DNA from: an uncultured Magnetospirillum sp.
GTDB taxonomy: Bacteria; Pseudomonadota; Alphaproteobacteria; Rhodospirillales; Magnetospirillaceae
Assembly (NCBI RefSeq): GCF_903853455.1
Contig: NZ_CAINTR010000008.1
Coordinates: 1-64,000, forward strand
Direction: 5' to 3'
DNA length: 64,000 bases
Every line of letters starts with the position of its first letter. Position 1 is the first letter of the stretch. Shown here piece after piece: positions 25,929 through 34,948 of this stretch. The notes beneath the pieces are model-generated. The model had not been told where the DNA came from. It saw nothing but the letters and a program-made list of their open reading frames with translations, and did no database searches. The position numbers and the translations under genes were made by a program.

Positions 25929-27188
25929 ATGACCGGTCGCCGCTTCGACGAGTCCCACGTCCTGGCCCTCGCGGCCCTGTTCGGGCCGCTGCTGGCGCTG
26001 TACAGCGCCCTGGGCATGGCGCCGCTGTTCACCGTCGTGGCGGTGGCGGCCCTGGTGCTCGCCCGCTCGCGCCGGCCGTGGCTCCGGGTCGCCAAGCCGG
26101 CGGCGGTCGCCCTGGCGGTCATCGTGGCATGGGCGGCCGCCTCGATGATCTGGACCATCGAGCCGCATATGGGCCTTTACACCGTGCCCAGGATGGCGGG
26201 CCTCGCCTTCGGCGGCCTCAGCCTGGTCGTCGTCGCCGGCGACCTGGACGAGGCCGGGCAGCGGCGGCTGCGCCTCGCCCTGGCGGCCGGGGTGACCATG
26301 GCCCTGGTGATGGCCGCCATCGAGATCTTCTGGCGCGGCCCCGGCGGCATGGTCTTCTACACCCGCAACCCGTGGTTCGATTCCTACATTCCCCGGCTGG
26401 GGCGCGGCTTGACCGTCGCCGCCGCCCTGCTGGTTCCGGCCATGGTCGCGGCGTGGCGGTGCGGTTTTCGCCTATGGTCGGGCGTCATCCTGGTCCTGGC
26501 CGTCCTCACCTTCGTCGCCGGCCACACCTTGTCGGCCAAGCTCGCCCTGGTGGTCATGCCGGTGGTGTTCCTGGTGACCTGGAAGTGGCCGCGGCTGGGC
26601 GGCGGCGCCGTCAGCGCCGCCATGGCCGCCGTCATCCTGGCCTTTCCCCTGCTGGCCCTGGCGCCCTCGCCCCAGGAAACCTCCGACGCGTTTCCCTTTC
26701 TGCCCAACTCCTCCCACCACCGCCTGACCATCTGGACCTTCACCGCCTCCAAGGTGATGGAACACCCGCTGCTCGGCTGGGGCATCGAAGCCTCGCGCTC
26801 GATCCCCAACGGCGAGGACATCGTGGTGGTCTTCCGCCCCGACCTCCGGCGAGGCGGGCGGGAGCATGTGGACGAGCAGTTGATGCCGTTGCATCCCCAT
26901 AACGGCCCCGGCCAGATCTGGCTCGAGTTGGGCGGGGTCGGCGCCCTGCTGGTCTGCGGCCTGATGGTGGTGCTGGGCCGGATCATCGCCACGGCGCCGA
27001 CCCGGATCGACGCCGCCATGACGGCGTCGCTGACCGCCAGCGCCTTCATCGTCGCCTGTGTCAGCTATGGCGTCTGGCAGAGCTGGTGGCTGGGTTCGCT
27101 CGGCCTGTCGGCGGCGCTGTGCACGGCGGTTTCGACCCGCCGCACCGACGCCGCCGAGACGAAAATGCTCTCAGGGGGGCTCTCATGA
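25929..27188 (+). CDS. O-antigen ligase / Wzy-like membrane protein
   Basis: A 419-residue protein with about ten hydrophobic segments. The large periplasmic loop late in the protein contains SSHHRLTIWTFTASKVMEHPLLGWGIEASR and PLHPHNGPGQIWLELGGVGALL, the Wzy_C signature with the conserved histidine of the O-antigen ligase (WaaL) family. Such enzymes transfer or polymerise undecaprenyl-linked glycan outside the inner membrane. Sequence alone does not separate ligase from polymerase. Start follows wecB by one base; its end overlaps gmhA by four. Confidence 0.85.
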   Translation: MTGRRFDESHVLALAALFGPLLALYSALGMAPLFTVVAVAALVLARSRRPWLRVAKPAAVALAVIVAWAAASMIWTIEPHMGLYTVPRMAGLAFGGLSLVVVAGDLDEAGQRRLRLALAAGVTMALVMAAIEIFWRGPGGMVFYTRNPWFDSYIPRLGRGLTVAAALLVPAMVAAWRCGFRLWSGVILVLAVLTFVAGHTLSAKLALVVMPVVFLVTWKWPRLGGGAVSAAMAAVILAFPLLALAPSPQETSDAFPFLPNSSHHRLTIWTFTASKVMEHPLLGWGIEASRSIPNGEDIVVVFRPDLRRGGREHVDEQLMPLHPHNGPGQIWLELGGVGALLVCGLMVVLGRIIATAPTRIDAAMTASLTASAFIVACVSYGVWQSWWLGSLGLSAALCTAVSTRRTDAAETKMLSGGLS

Positions 27189-27805
27189 CGTTTCCAAGCA
27201 AACCCTATTCCAGCGTCGCCGCCTTCTTCGAGTCCTATTCCGGGCAGATCACCCAGGCGCTGGCCTCGGTGCCGAAGAGCGCCCTGGCGGCGGCGGAGAT
27301 CCTGTTGGCGGGGGCGCTGGAGGCCGACGCCCATGTCTACGCCTGCGGCAACGGCGGCTCGGCGGCGATCTCCAATCATCTGGTCTGCGACCACGTCAAG
27401 GGCATCCAGACCGACACCTGCCTGAGGCCCCGGGTCCACAGCCTGTCGGCCACCATCGAGATGATCACCGCCATCGCCAACGACCTCGACTATGCCGAGG
27501 TCTTCGCCTACCAGCTGAAGACCTTCGCCCGGCCGGGCGATGTGCTGATCACCATCAGCTCGTCGGGCGATTCCGAGAACGTGGTCCGTGCCGTCCAGTG
27601 GGCGCGCGACAACGGCGTGCGCACCATCGCGCTCACCGGCTTCACCGGCGGCCGCACCGCCAAGTTGGCCGAGGTCAACCTGCATGTGGACGCCGACAAT
27701 TACGGCGTGATCGAGGACGTGCACCAGTCGCTGATGCATGTGCTGGCCCAGTTCATCCGCATGAACCGCATGCCCAAGGACCTGGTGACGGCGCGGAAGT
27801 TTTAG
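27185..27805 (+). CDS. gmhA: Sedoheptulose 7-phosphate isomerase-type SIS protein
   Basis: A 206-residue SIS-domain isomerase, first step of ADP-heptose synthesis. HVYACGNGGSAAISNHLVCDHVKGI is the characteristic loop, ISSSGDSENVVRAVQWA binds the phosphate, and GVIEDVHQSLMHVLAQFI carries the glutamate and histidine matching the catalytic residues of GmhA. The ATG overlaps the ligase-like gene stop. The phosphatase gmhB is at 5034-5576; HldE is not in the window. Another phospho-sugar substrate is possible but less likely. Confidence 0.87.
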   Translation: MTFPSKPYSSVAAFFESYSGQITQALASVPKSALAAAEILLAGALEADAHVYACGNGGSAAISNHLVCDHVKGIQTDTCLRPRVHSLSATIEMITAIANDLDYAEVFAYQLKTFARPGDVLITISSSGDSENVVRAVQWARDNGVRTIALTGFTGGRTAKLAEVNLHVDADNYGVIEDVHQSLMHVLAQFIRMNRMPKDLVTARKF

Positions 27806-27833
27806 GGTCTTTTTTGTCCCTCAGGCGCCGAGA

Positions 27834-28757
27834 TTACACTCCCACGAACTCCCCGGCGAGGCGGTATTCCTCGCCGTTCATGCCACGCTTGAAGGCGGCG
27901 ATGCCCGGCGTCAGCTTGTCGTCGATGCCGCCGAGGTCGAGCCAGCGCACGCCGCGCCTGGGCAATTCCACCACCGCTTCCCACAGCAGCCGGTTGTTGG
28001 CCTTGCGCTTGCGGCCCTCGTCGCCGTTCCAGCCGATCAGATAGGTGGCGGCGTCGCCGTGCCGCGCCAGCAGGATGCCGGCCACCGCCTCGGTCTCGGC
28101 ATGGGCGCGCAGCACCAGCAGGTCGTCGGGACGATAGGCCTGGGCGGCCAGCGCCTCCACCAGGGCCGGCGGGGTGGCGCCGAAGCCCTTGTCGCGCAGC
28201 AGCTCGCAATAGCGGTCCAGCAGCCAGGGCAGGGCGTTGGGGGTCGCTTCCACCACCAGGGCGGCCTTTTCCGAGGCGTTCAGCATGTTGCGCCACTTGC
28301 CGTCCAGCCGTTTGCGCAACGCGTCGGCCCCAAGCGACAGGTCGATCCAGGCCGAGCACCAGCTGTCGCCGGCGCGGCGGCGGAACCCCGGCACCTGGGC
28401 GCCTTCGGGCAGCTCGGGAGCCAGCGACAGCCCGGCCAGATTGAACCAGCGCCAGCGCGACCGCAGCGCCGTGATCACCACCAGCCGGTCGTTGGCCGAC
28501 ATCTCGCGCAGCCAGATGGGGCCACGGTTGAGCCGCCCGACCCGGGCCAGCCCGCCGATACGCTTTTCCAGCACCTGGGCCAGCGCCACCGGCTGCCCGG
28601 CCCAGCTCACCACCGCCCGGCACGGCCGCCAGCCCTCCACCGCCCGCTTGGCCTCGCCATAGGCCCAGCTCTGCACCAAGGTGGAGCGCCCGGCGCCGGC
28701 GAACAGCGCCTCCCACCCGTCGCGCTCCATCAGGTTCCACTCGACTCTTAAACTCAC
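27834..28757 (-). CDS. FemAB-like / GNAT-fold acyl or aminoacyl transferase
   Basis: A 307-residue protein of the FemAB-related GNAT group (BioF2-like). It starts WNLMERDGWEALFAGAGRSTLVQSWAYGEAKRAVEGW, has the DLSLGADALRKRLDGKWRNMLNASEKAALVV helix pair, and closes with the GNAT-like core RKRKANNRLLWEAVVELPRRGVRWLDLGGID and FKRGMNGEEYRLAGEFVGV. These match peptidoglycan or exopolysaccharide-associated transferases. It ends the minus-strand operon begun by the second AsnB. An amide-forming role on a glycan or peptide is inferred from that context; the true substrate is unknown. Confidence 0.75.
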   Translation of the reverse strand: MSLRVEWNLMERDGWEALFAGAGRSTLVQSWAYGEAKRAVEGWRPCRAVVSWAGQPVALAQVLEKRIGGLARVGRLNRGPIWLREMSANDRLVVITALRSRWRWFNLAGLSLAPELPEGAQVPGFRRRAGDSWCSAWIDLSLGADALRKRLDGKWRNMLNASEKAALVVEATPNALPWLLDRYCELLRDKGFGATPPALVEALAAQAYRPDDLLVLRAHAETEAVAGILLARHGDAATYLIGWNGDEGRKRKANNRLLWEAVVELPRRGVRWLDLGGIDDKLTPGIAAFKRGMNGEEYRLAGEFVGV

Positions 28758-28767
28758 CGGGACCCTC

Positions 28768-29877
28768 TCACTTCAACACCTTGGCATAGGCCCGCGCCAG
28801 CCGGTCGGGCGACAGGGCGGCGTGAACCGGCAGCAGCAGCACGCTGCGCCGCAACGCCACCGCGCCCTCGGCATGGAGGGGATCGGCCGTCACCTCGGGC
28901 GGCAGGTCGGGCCAGCTCTCCACCGGCAGATGGGCCTGGCGCAGCGCCCGGTAGCGCTGGACCGCCGCCTTGGGCGAGGCGCAGCGCAGCGCCAGCCGGT
29001 AGGGCACGGCGGTGTCGGAGTGAAACAGCGGCCGCAGGTCGGGGGTGTTGCGCACCACGTCCCGCAGCGCGGCGGCATTGTCGCGCCGCCGGCTCGCCTC
29101 GCGCGCCAGATCGGCACCAGCCAGCAGACGCCGCGCCAGCCCCGAGGGCGCGGCGGCCGGCGGCACCGGCTGGGTCGCCGGATCGCCGCGAAAGTCCGGC
29201 TGCCCCCCCTGGGGCAGGCGCGGGCGCAGGGCGTCGGGCACCAGCATCTGGGCCAGCCGCTTGGCCAGCCATTTGAACGACCCCGCCGCCGGCAGCGGCC
29301 GCCCCAGCTCACGCGCCAAACCGTCGGCCCAAGCCTCGGCGCGGGGGTTCAGCACCACCACCCCGCCCTCCGGCACCGGCAACAGCTTGTGGGGGCTGTA
29401 GAAGGTGGCGTCGCCGGCCTCGCCCACCCCGGCGATGGGCGCCAGCACATGGGCGGCATCCTCGATCAGGAAGGCGCCGCGCCGGGCGCAGAATTCACGC
29501 GCCTCCAGGGCATCGACCGGATAGCCGAAGGTGTGGACCACCATCACCATGTCGATGGTGCCCAGCGCCTCGGCGGCCTGCCAATCCGGCCGCCCATCGG
29601 GCAGCACCGGCAGGAACACCAGCTCCGCCCCGGCCTGACGCAACGGCCATAGCGACTGATTGCAGATCCAGCCGGGCAGCAGGATGCGGGCCGGCAGGCC
29701 GAGACGCTCGCTCGCCGCCGCCACCAGCGCCGCCAGCGACCAGGTGGAGCGCCCCACCAGCCAGGCGACATCGCCCGGCCGCCGCCACGGCGCCGTCACC
29801 TCGTCGTCGTCGCCGGGCGTGTCCACCACGGCCCGCAACAGCTGCGACCAGTCGGGAAGCGGCGCGGTGGTGATCAT
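28768..29877 (-). CDS. DegT/DnrJ/EryC1-type PLP enzyme
   Basis: A 369-residue fold-type I PLP protein of the sugar aminotransferase group, somewhat divergent. PARILLPGWICNQSLWPLRQAG, the aspartate in FLIEDAAHVL that contacts the PLP nitrogen, and YSPHKLLPVPEGGVVV carrying the PLP lysine are present. Such enzymes aminate keto-sugars. The ATG overlaps the asnB stop by four bases. With two amidotransferases upstream and a FemAB-like gene downstream, an amino-sugar intended for amide formation is a reasonable guess. Confidence 0.8.
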   Translation of the reverse strand: MITTAPLPDWSQLLRAVVDTPGDDDEVTAPWRRPGDVAWLVGRSTWSLAALVAAASERLGLPARILLPGWICNQSLWPLRQAGAELVFLPVLPDGRPDWQAAEALGTIDMVMVVHTFGYPVDALEAREFCARRGAFLIEDAAHVLAPIAGVGEAGDATFYSPHKLLPVPEGGVVVLNPRAEAWADGLARELGRPLPAAGSFKWLAKRLAQMLVPDALRPRLPQGGQPDFRGDPATQPVPPAAAPSGLARRLLAGADLAREASRRRDNAAALRDVVRNTPDLRPLFHSDTAVPYRLALRCASPKAAVQRYRALRQAHLPVESWPDLPPEVTADPLHAEGAVALRRSVLLLPVHAALSPDRLARAYAKVLK

Positions 29878-31721
29878 GCCGCCGCCTGCCAGCGTTCCAG
29901 CACCAGCAGCGCCCAGACCGGCAGCGCGCAGTCACGACGGCCGGCACGGTGCTCGGCCAGCAGGCTTGCCACCGCCGTCCACTCCAGCCCCAGCGCCGCC
30001 ATGCGGTCGGGCACCAGCCGCTCGGCCACCATGGGGGCCAGCTCGTTCCTCAGCCACAGCCCCATGGGCGGGTTGAAGCCCAGCTTGGGGCGATCGACGA
30101 TGGCGGCCGGCAACAGCTTGCGCGCCGCCGCCTTCAGCAGGGTCTTCTTGCCGCTGGCGAAGCGGCAGCCGGCGGACAGCGCCTGGACCAGCTCGATCAG
30201 GCGGTGGTCCAGCAGCGGCAGGCGCAATTCCAGGGCGTGCATCATGCTCATGGCGTCACCATAGGCCATCAGATTGCCGGGCAGGAAGGACAGAAGATCG
30301 GTCTCCTGCATGGCGTCCAGCGCATTCGCCCGCCCGGTGGCGCGGTACAGCTCGGCGATGGGGCGCGGCGGCAGCGCCCCTCCCAGCAGGGCGCGGCGCT
30401 CCTCCGGGCTGAAATACTCCACCCAGGAGGCATACATCTCGGCATCGGGCCGGCCGGCGCCGGCGACGAATTCACGGATGCGGCGCAGGGTATGGTTGCC
30501 CGAACTGCTTTCCGGCAGCAACGACACCAGCGGCTCGATCAGCCCTCGCCGCAGCGGGGCCGGAATCCGCCGCCACTTGGCCGCCAGCAGGCCGCCCTGG
30601 TAGCGGGGATAGCCGGCGAAGACCTCGTCGCCGCCATCGCCCACCAGCGCCACCGTCACATGCCGGCGCGCCTTGGCGGACAGGTCGCCGATCAACAGCG
30701 CGGTGGGATTGCCGAACGGCTCGCCGAAGGCTTCGATCATGCGGTCCAGCCCGGCCACCAGCCCGGCCGAGGCCGGCAGTTCGGTGTGCCGCGTGCCCAC
30801 ATGCTCCGACACGGCGCGGGCGGCGTCCCGCTCGTCATAGGCGGCTTCGGTGAAGGTCATGGTGAAGCTGGACACCGCGTCCCGGCCGCGCGCCTCCGCC
30901 ATCAGGGCGGCGATCACCGAGGAATCCACCCCGCCCGACAGGAAGCATCCCACCGGCACGTCGGCGACCATGCAGGAGCGCACCGCCGCCCGTAAAGCCG
31001 GCATCAGCTCCTCCACTGCCTGATCGGTGGACAGGGCGCGGGTGCCGGTGAAGGCCGGTTTCCACCATTGCCCGATCTCCGGCGTCTGACCGGGGCTCCA
31101 GCGCAGCCAATGACCGGGTGGCAGCTTCTTGATTCCGGCATGCATGGTGCGCGGCGCCGGCACGTAGAGGCAGGCGAGGAATTCGCTGAGAGCCTGGGAG
31201 TCCAGCACCAGATCCACCCCCGGCACCGCCTTCAGCGCCCGGATTTCCGAGGCGAAGGCCAGCCCGCCGCCGGGCCGCGACGCCCAGACCAGCGGCTTGA
31301 TCCCCACCCGGTCGCGGGCCAACAGCACCGAACCGGTCTGGCGATCCAGCAGGGCGAAGGCGAACATGCCGACCAGCCGGTCCAGCGCCGCCGCGCCGTG
31401 GGTCATCAGCAGGGCCAGCAGCACCTCGGTATCGCTGGTGCTGCGAAACGACTGGCCGCGCGCCTCCAATTCGGCCCGCAGCTCGGCGTGGTTATAGATC
31501 TCGCCGTTGAAGGTGATCACCCAGCGGCCGCAGGCCGAAGCCATGGGCTGACGCCCGCCCTCGGTCAGATCGATCACCGCCAGTCTGGTATGGGCGAGGC
31601 CGAATCCCGTCATGTCGCAAACGAAACGATCCGCGCCGTCGGGGCCGCGATGGGCGAGGCGCGCCTGCATCTCGGCCAGGATCTCCGGGGTGGCGGCGGA
31701 CAGGCCGGCTATGCCGCACAT
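29874..31721 (-). CDS. asnB: Asparagine synthetase-like glutamine amidotransferase (first AsnB)
   Basis: A 615-residue class II amidotransferase. The N-terminal MCGIAGL exposes Cys2 for glutamine hydrolysis, with HRGPDG, RLAVIDLT and NGEIYNHAELRAEL following. The synthetase half has the ATP pyrophosphatase loop FLSGGVDSSVIAAL, VGDGGDEVFAGYPRYQGG and LELRLPLLDHRLIELV. Three paralogues lie in this window amid glycan genes, so a sugar or uronic acid carboxylate as acceptor is as likely as aspartate. It overlaps GT2 upstream (13 bases) and the DegT gene downstream. Confidence 0.88.
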   Translation of the reverse strand: MCGIAGLSAATPEILAEMQARLAHRGPDGADRFVCDMTGFGLAHTRLAVIDLTEGGRQPMASACGRWVITFNGEIYNHAELRAELEARGQSFRSTSDTEVLLALLMTHGAAALDRLVGMFAFALLDRQTGSVLLARDRVGIKPLVWASRPGGGLAFASEIRALKAVPGVDLVLDSQALSEFLACLYVPAPRTMHAGIKKLPPGHWLRWSPGQTPEIGQWWKPAFTGTRALSTDQAVEELMPALRAAVRSCMVADVPVGCFLSGGVDSSVIAALMAEARGRDAVSSFTMTFTEAAYDERDAARAVSEHVGTRHTELPASAGLVAGLDRMIEAFGEPFGNPTALLIGDLSAKARRHVTVALVGDGGDEVFAGYPRYQGGLLAAKWRRIPAPLRRGLIEPLVSLLPESSSGNHTLRRIREFVAGAGRPDAEMYASWVEYFSPEERRALLGGALPPRPIAELYRATGRANALDAMQETDLLSFLPGNLMAYGDAMSMMHALELRLPLLDHRLIELVQALSAGCRFASGKKTLLKAAARKLLPAAIVDRPKLGFNPPMGLWLRNELAPMVAERLVPDRMAALGLEWTAVASLLAEHRAGRRDCALPVWALLVLERWQAAA

Positions 31722-32665
31722 AGCGGGACCTCCTCGGCCTGGGGCTCCAGTTGCGCCAGAAAGTCGGGCCGCTCCCCCGTCGCGACGGGCAGGCGCAGCA
31801 GCATTTCGGCCGCCCGCAGCGGCAGACGCAGCACCTGGCCCAGCGCCGCCAGGGTCTCGCCCCGGGCGCGATAGCCCTGCACCGCCTCGTAATGAATGAT
31901 CAGCAGCCGCAGCAGCACGGGGGCCAGCACGGGGCCGGGCAATTGCTTCAACACCCCCATATGGCGGCGCAGGATGGCCAGGGAGCAGGCGACCTTGCGG
32001 TCGATGCGGCTGGTGATCCCGTCCGGCGCCAGGGTGTAGCGCAGCAGCGGATCGGCGAAGGTTTCGAACCGCTTGCCCGCCTTGGCCAGCACCGCCAGCC
32101 ACAATTCGTAATCCTGGGCCGAGCGCAACGTCACGTCGAAACCGCCCGCCGCCACCACCGCGTCGCGCCGCACCAGCACCGTCGATGACGAGATGAAGCC
32201 GCGCAGGAACAGCGTCCGGTAGGGATCGTCCGGGTTGCGCAACCAACGCGCCCGGCTGTCGTTCAGGGTCTCGCCCGCGGGGCTAACATTGAACAAATTG
32301 TGCGACGACATGATCAGGTCGCCGGCCTCGCTGACCGCCAGACTGCGCTCCAGCTTGGCCGGCAGCCATTCGTCGTCGGAATCCAGGAAGGCCAGCCAGT
32401 GTCCGGTCGCCACCGCCACCGCCCGGTTGCGCGCCGCTCCGGCGCCAAGGTTGCGCTGACGAAACAATCGCAGGGAGACACCGTTCATCCGCCCCGCCAT
32501 GGCCGCGACCCGCGCCACCGTGTCGTCGGCGGAGCCGTCATCGACGACGATGACCTCCTTGGGTTTGACGCTCTGGGCGGCGATGGAGGCCAGGGCGCGC
32601 TCCACCGTCGCGGCGGCGTTGTAGGCCGGCATCACCACGGAAACATCGGCAAACTCATCCAGCAT
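31709..32665 (-). CDS. Glycosyltransferase family 2
   Basis: A 318-residue GT-A enzyme: VSVVMPAYNAAATVERALASIAAQSVKPKEVIVVDDGSADDT, the arginine-rich NLGAGAARNRAVAVATGHWLAFLDSDDEWLP with the metal-binding DSDD, and LRSAQDYELWLAVLAKAG with the catalytic-base region. The C-terminus has amphipathic helices likely to lie on the membrane. The start MLDEFADVSVV sits inside the end of the second asnB gene (11-base overlap). It probably adds one sugar to a growing lipid-linked glycan. Confidence 0.85.
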   Translation of the reverse strand: MLDEFADVSVVMPAYNAAATVERALASIAAQSVKPKEVIVVDDGSADDTVARVAAMAGRMNGVSLRLFRQRNLGAGAARNRAVAVATGHWLAFLDSDDEWLPAKLERSLAVSEAGDLIMSSHNLFNVSPAGETLNDSRARWLRNPDDPYRTLFLRGFISSSTVLVRRDAVVAAGGFDVTLRSAQDYELWLAVLAKAGKRFETFADPLLRYTLAPDGITSRIDRKVACSLAILRRHMGVLKQLPGPVLAPVLLRLLIIHYEAVQGYRARGETLAALGQVLRLPLRAAEMLLRLPVATGERPDFLAQLEPQAEEVPLCAA

Positions 32666-34550
32666 CGGCCATCTCCGCCAGACTGGCGCCGGGGGCTTCC
32701 GGATACGAGGCCTCGCCATGCAGCCGGACGGTCAGCTCCAGCACCAGCAGGGAATACAGACGGAAGGCGTGGCGCTCCGGCTGGGCCAGCAGACGCTCGA
32801 TGCCCTCCTCGCTCCACCAGCCGCGCTCCAGGCTCTGCTTGCGGGTCAGCATCCGCCGGGCCAGCGGCGCCAGCCCACCGGTCGTGAACCAGGCCGGCAC
32901 CGGCGAGGCGAAACCCTGCTTGGGGGCGTTGAGCAGCGATGCGGGCAGGAAGTCGGCGGCGATGTCGCGCTCCAGCGCCTTCTGACGGCCGCCGGGGGTG
33001 CGGATGGCCGGCGGCACCGCCAAGGCGGCTTCCACCAGCCGGTGATCCAGCAACGGCACCCGGCCCTCCACCGAATGGGCCATGGTGGTGCGGTCCAGCA
33101 GGGTCAGCAGATCCTCGGGCAGATAGGTGTTGAGTTCGGCATACAGCGCCGCCGAATCGGCGGGGCCGGCGAACTCGGCGAAGAAACCGACCTGGGCTGG
33201 CGCCGGCATCGTGAGGGTGCAGCCCAGCAGGGCGCGCATGGGCGGCGGGAACAAGGCGCAGTGGTCGTGGAGGTAGCCGCCGCGATCACGGTCGAACTTC
33301 TCCGCCCGCGCCAATTGCCAGGCCAGGAAGGGGTCGGCCAGCCCCACCGCCGCCTCGATCATTTTGCGCAAGGGGCGCGGCAGCCTGAGATAGCGCGCCT
33401 CCACCGGCAGCCGGAAATAACGGCCGTAACCGGCGAACAACTCGTCGCCGCCGGTGCCGTTCAGCACCACCCGGGTCTCGCGGCCGATCACCTGGTTGAT
33501 CAGGTGATTGGGCAGCAGCGAGGCGTCGGCCAGCGGCTCGTCGGCATGCCAGCACAGCCGGGGCAGCAATTGGGCGGCGCTGTCGGTGGACAGCTCGAAC
33601 ACGGTGTGATCGGTGCCATAGCGGGCCGCCACCTGGGCCGCCAGCGGCGTCTCGTCCACCTTCGCCCCCAGGAAGCGCACCGTATAGGTCTTGAGCGGCC
33701 GGTCCACCTGTCCCGCCGCCAAGGCCACCAGCAGCCCGGAATCCAGCCCGCCCGACAGCATGGCGCCCACCGGGACGTCGGAGCGCAGTTGCAGCCGCAC
33801 CGCGTCGCGCATGATGTCGGTGAGATGGGCGCGGATACCGGGCGCGTCCTTGGGAAGATCCGGGGCGGCGGTGGCGCGCCAGTAGCGCTGGATATCCACC
33901 GTGCCATCGGCCGCCACCGTCATGATCGAGGCCGGCGGCAGCTTGAACACGCCGCGATACAGGGTCGCCGGCGCCGGCACATAGCCATGGGCGAGATAGG
34001 CCGCCACCGCGCCCTCGTCGATGGTGGCCGCGACCAGACCCGACGCGAACAGCGCCTTGATCTCCGAGGCGAACACCACGCCGCCGCCCGCGATCCGCGC
34101 CCAGTACAGCGGCTTGATCCCCAGCCGGTCTCGCAGCAGCACCAGTCGGTGAGGCTCGCGCTCGTACAGCGCAATGGCATACATCCCATTCAAATCATTG
34201 ACGAAATCGAGACCTTTCGCCACGTAGCTTTCGAGCGCCGCCTCCATGTCGCCCTGGGTTTTGAAGACATGGCCGCGCCCGCCCAACTCCGTCCGCAGTT
34301 CACGGTAGTTGTAAACCTCGCCGTTTCCCAGCAAGACCATTTCGCCCCCGTTTCGGATCAGCGGCTGATCGCCGGTGGCGAGGTCGATGATGGCCAGACG
34401 GGTGAACCCGGCCTGAAAGTGTTTATTTTCAGAGGCATAGTGGCCGATTCCATCGGGGCCGCGATGGCGCATCACCGCCAGCATGGCGGCGATATCCGCC
34501 TCAACCACGTTCGCAGACTTGGGGAGAAAGAGGCCGGCGAGGCCGCACAT
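32655..34550 (-). CDS. asnB: Asparagine synthetase-like glutamine amidotransferase (second AsnB)
   Basis: A 631-residue AsnB-type enzyme. MCGLAGLFLPKS gives Cys2; HRGPDGIGHYASENKHFQAGFTRLAIIDL, NGEVYNYRELRTELGGRG, MLSGGLDSGLLVALAAG, NGTGGDELFAGYGRYF and VEGRVPLLDHRLVEAAL follow in order. It differs clearly from the first AsnB, so this is not a recent duplication. It heads a five-gene minus-strand operon (AsnB, GT2, AsnB, DegT, FemAB-like), divergent from the ACP gene across 139 bases. The acceptor is unknown. Confidence 0.88.
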   Translation of the reverse strand: MCGLAGLFLPKSANVVEADIAAMLAVMRHRGPDGIGHYASENKHFQAGFTRLAIIDLATGDQPLIRNGGEMVLLGNGEVYNYRELRTELGGRGHVFKTQGDMEAALESYVAKGLDFVNDLNGMYAIALYEREPHRLVLLRDRLGIKPLYWARIAGGGVVFASEIKALFASGLVAATIDEGAVAAYLAHGYVPAPATLYRGVFKLPPASIMTVAADGTVDIQRYWRATAAPDLPKDAPGIRAHLTDIMRDAVRLQLRSDVPVGAMLSGGLDSGLLVALAAGQVDRPLKTYTVRFLGAKVDETPLAAQVAARYGTDHTVFELSTDSAAQLLPRLCWHADEPLADASLLPNHLINQVIGRETRVVLNGTGGDELFAGYGRYFRLPVEARYLRLPRPLRKMIEAAVGLADPFLAWQLARAEKFDRDRGGYLHDHCALFPPPMRALLGCTLTMPAPAQVGFFAEFAGPADSAALYAELNTYLPEDLLTLLDRTTMAHSVEGRVPLLDHRLVEAALAVPPAIRTPGGRQKALERDIAADFLPASLLNAPKQGFASPVPAWFTTGGLAPLARRMLTRKQSLERGWWSEEGIERLLAQPERHAFRLYSLLVLELTVRLHGEASYPEAPGASLAEMADAG

Positions 34551-34689
34551 GTCAGGGATTTCCGGCCTGTTGTGTATTAACTAGCTTGTACCCCGCCGCC
34601 GCCTTGGCCGGCAAGGCCATGGTGGAGCGCTTGTCCCGGCCCGAACATCTGTGCTAGTGCACGCAAGCCAGTATTCATGGAGGGATGCA

Positions 34690-34932
34690 GTGACCCATCG
34701 CGATGATGTCCGCGACCGGCTCCAGACGGTTTTCCGCGAAACCTTCGACGACGATTCCATCGAGCTTGCCGATGAAATGACCGCCGAGGACCTGGACGAC
34801 TGGGACTCGGTGTCCCACATAAGCCTGGTGCTGGCGGTGGAGCGGGAATTCGGCGTGACCCTGAACGCGGCGGAAATCGGTTCGCTGGAGAATGTGGGCG
34901 CCATGATCGCCATGCTCCGCGCCAAGAAATAA
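34690..34932 (+). CDS. Acyl carrier protein
   Basis: An 80-residue dedicated ACP. The phosphopantetheine serine is Ser40 in LDDWDSVSHISLVLAVEREFGV, and the four-helix pattern is complete (DRLQTVFRETFDDDSIELADEMTAEDL, then LNAAEIGSLENVGAMIAML). The GTG start is chosen because GGAGGG lies five bases ahead of it. It is not the fatty-acid AcpP, whose motif is usually DSLD. It starts the plus-strand set with a hotdog hydratase, a radical SAM enzyme and an FkbH-like protein, so it probably carries the unit they build. Confidence 0.88.
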   Translation: MTHRDDVRDRLQTVFRETFDDDSIELADEMTAEDLDDWDSVSHISLVLAVEREFGVTLNAAEIGSLENVGAMIAMLRAKK

Positions 34933-34948
34933 CACCAGAGGTGCCGTC

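Noticed and set aside
32655-34550. Two neighbouring asnB genes as a recent tandem duplication
   Set aside because: The proteins differ in most positions outside motifs and are separated by a glycosyltransferase, so they are old paralogues.
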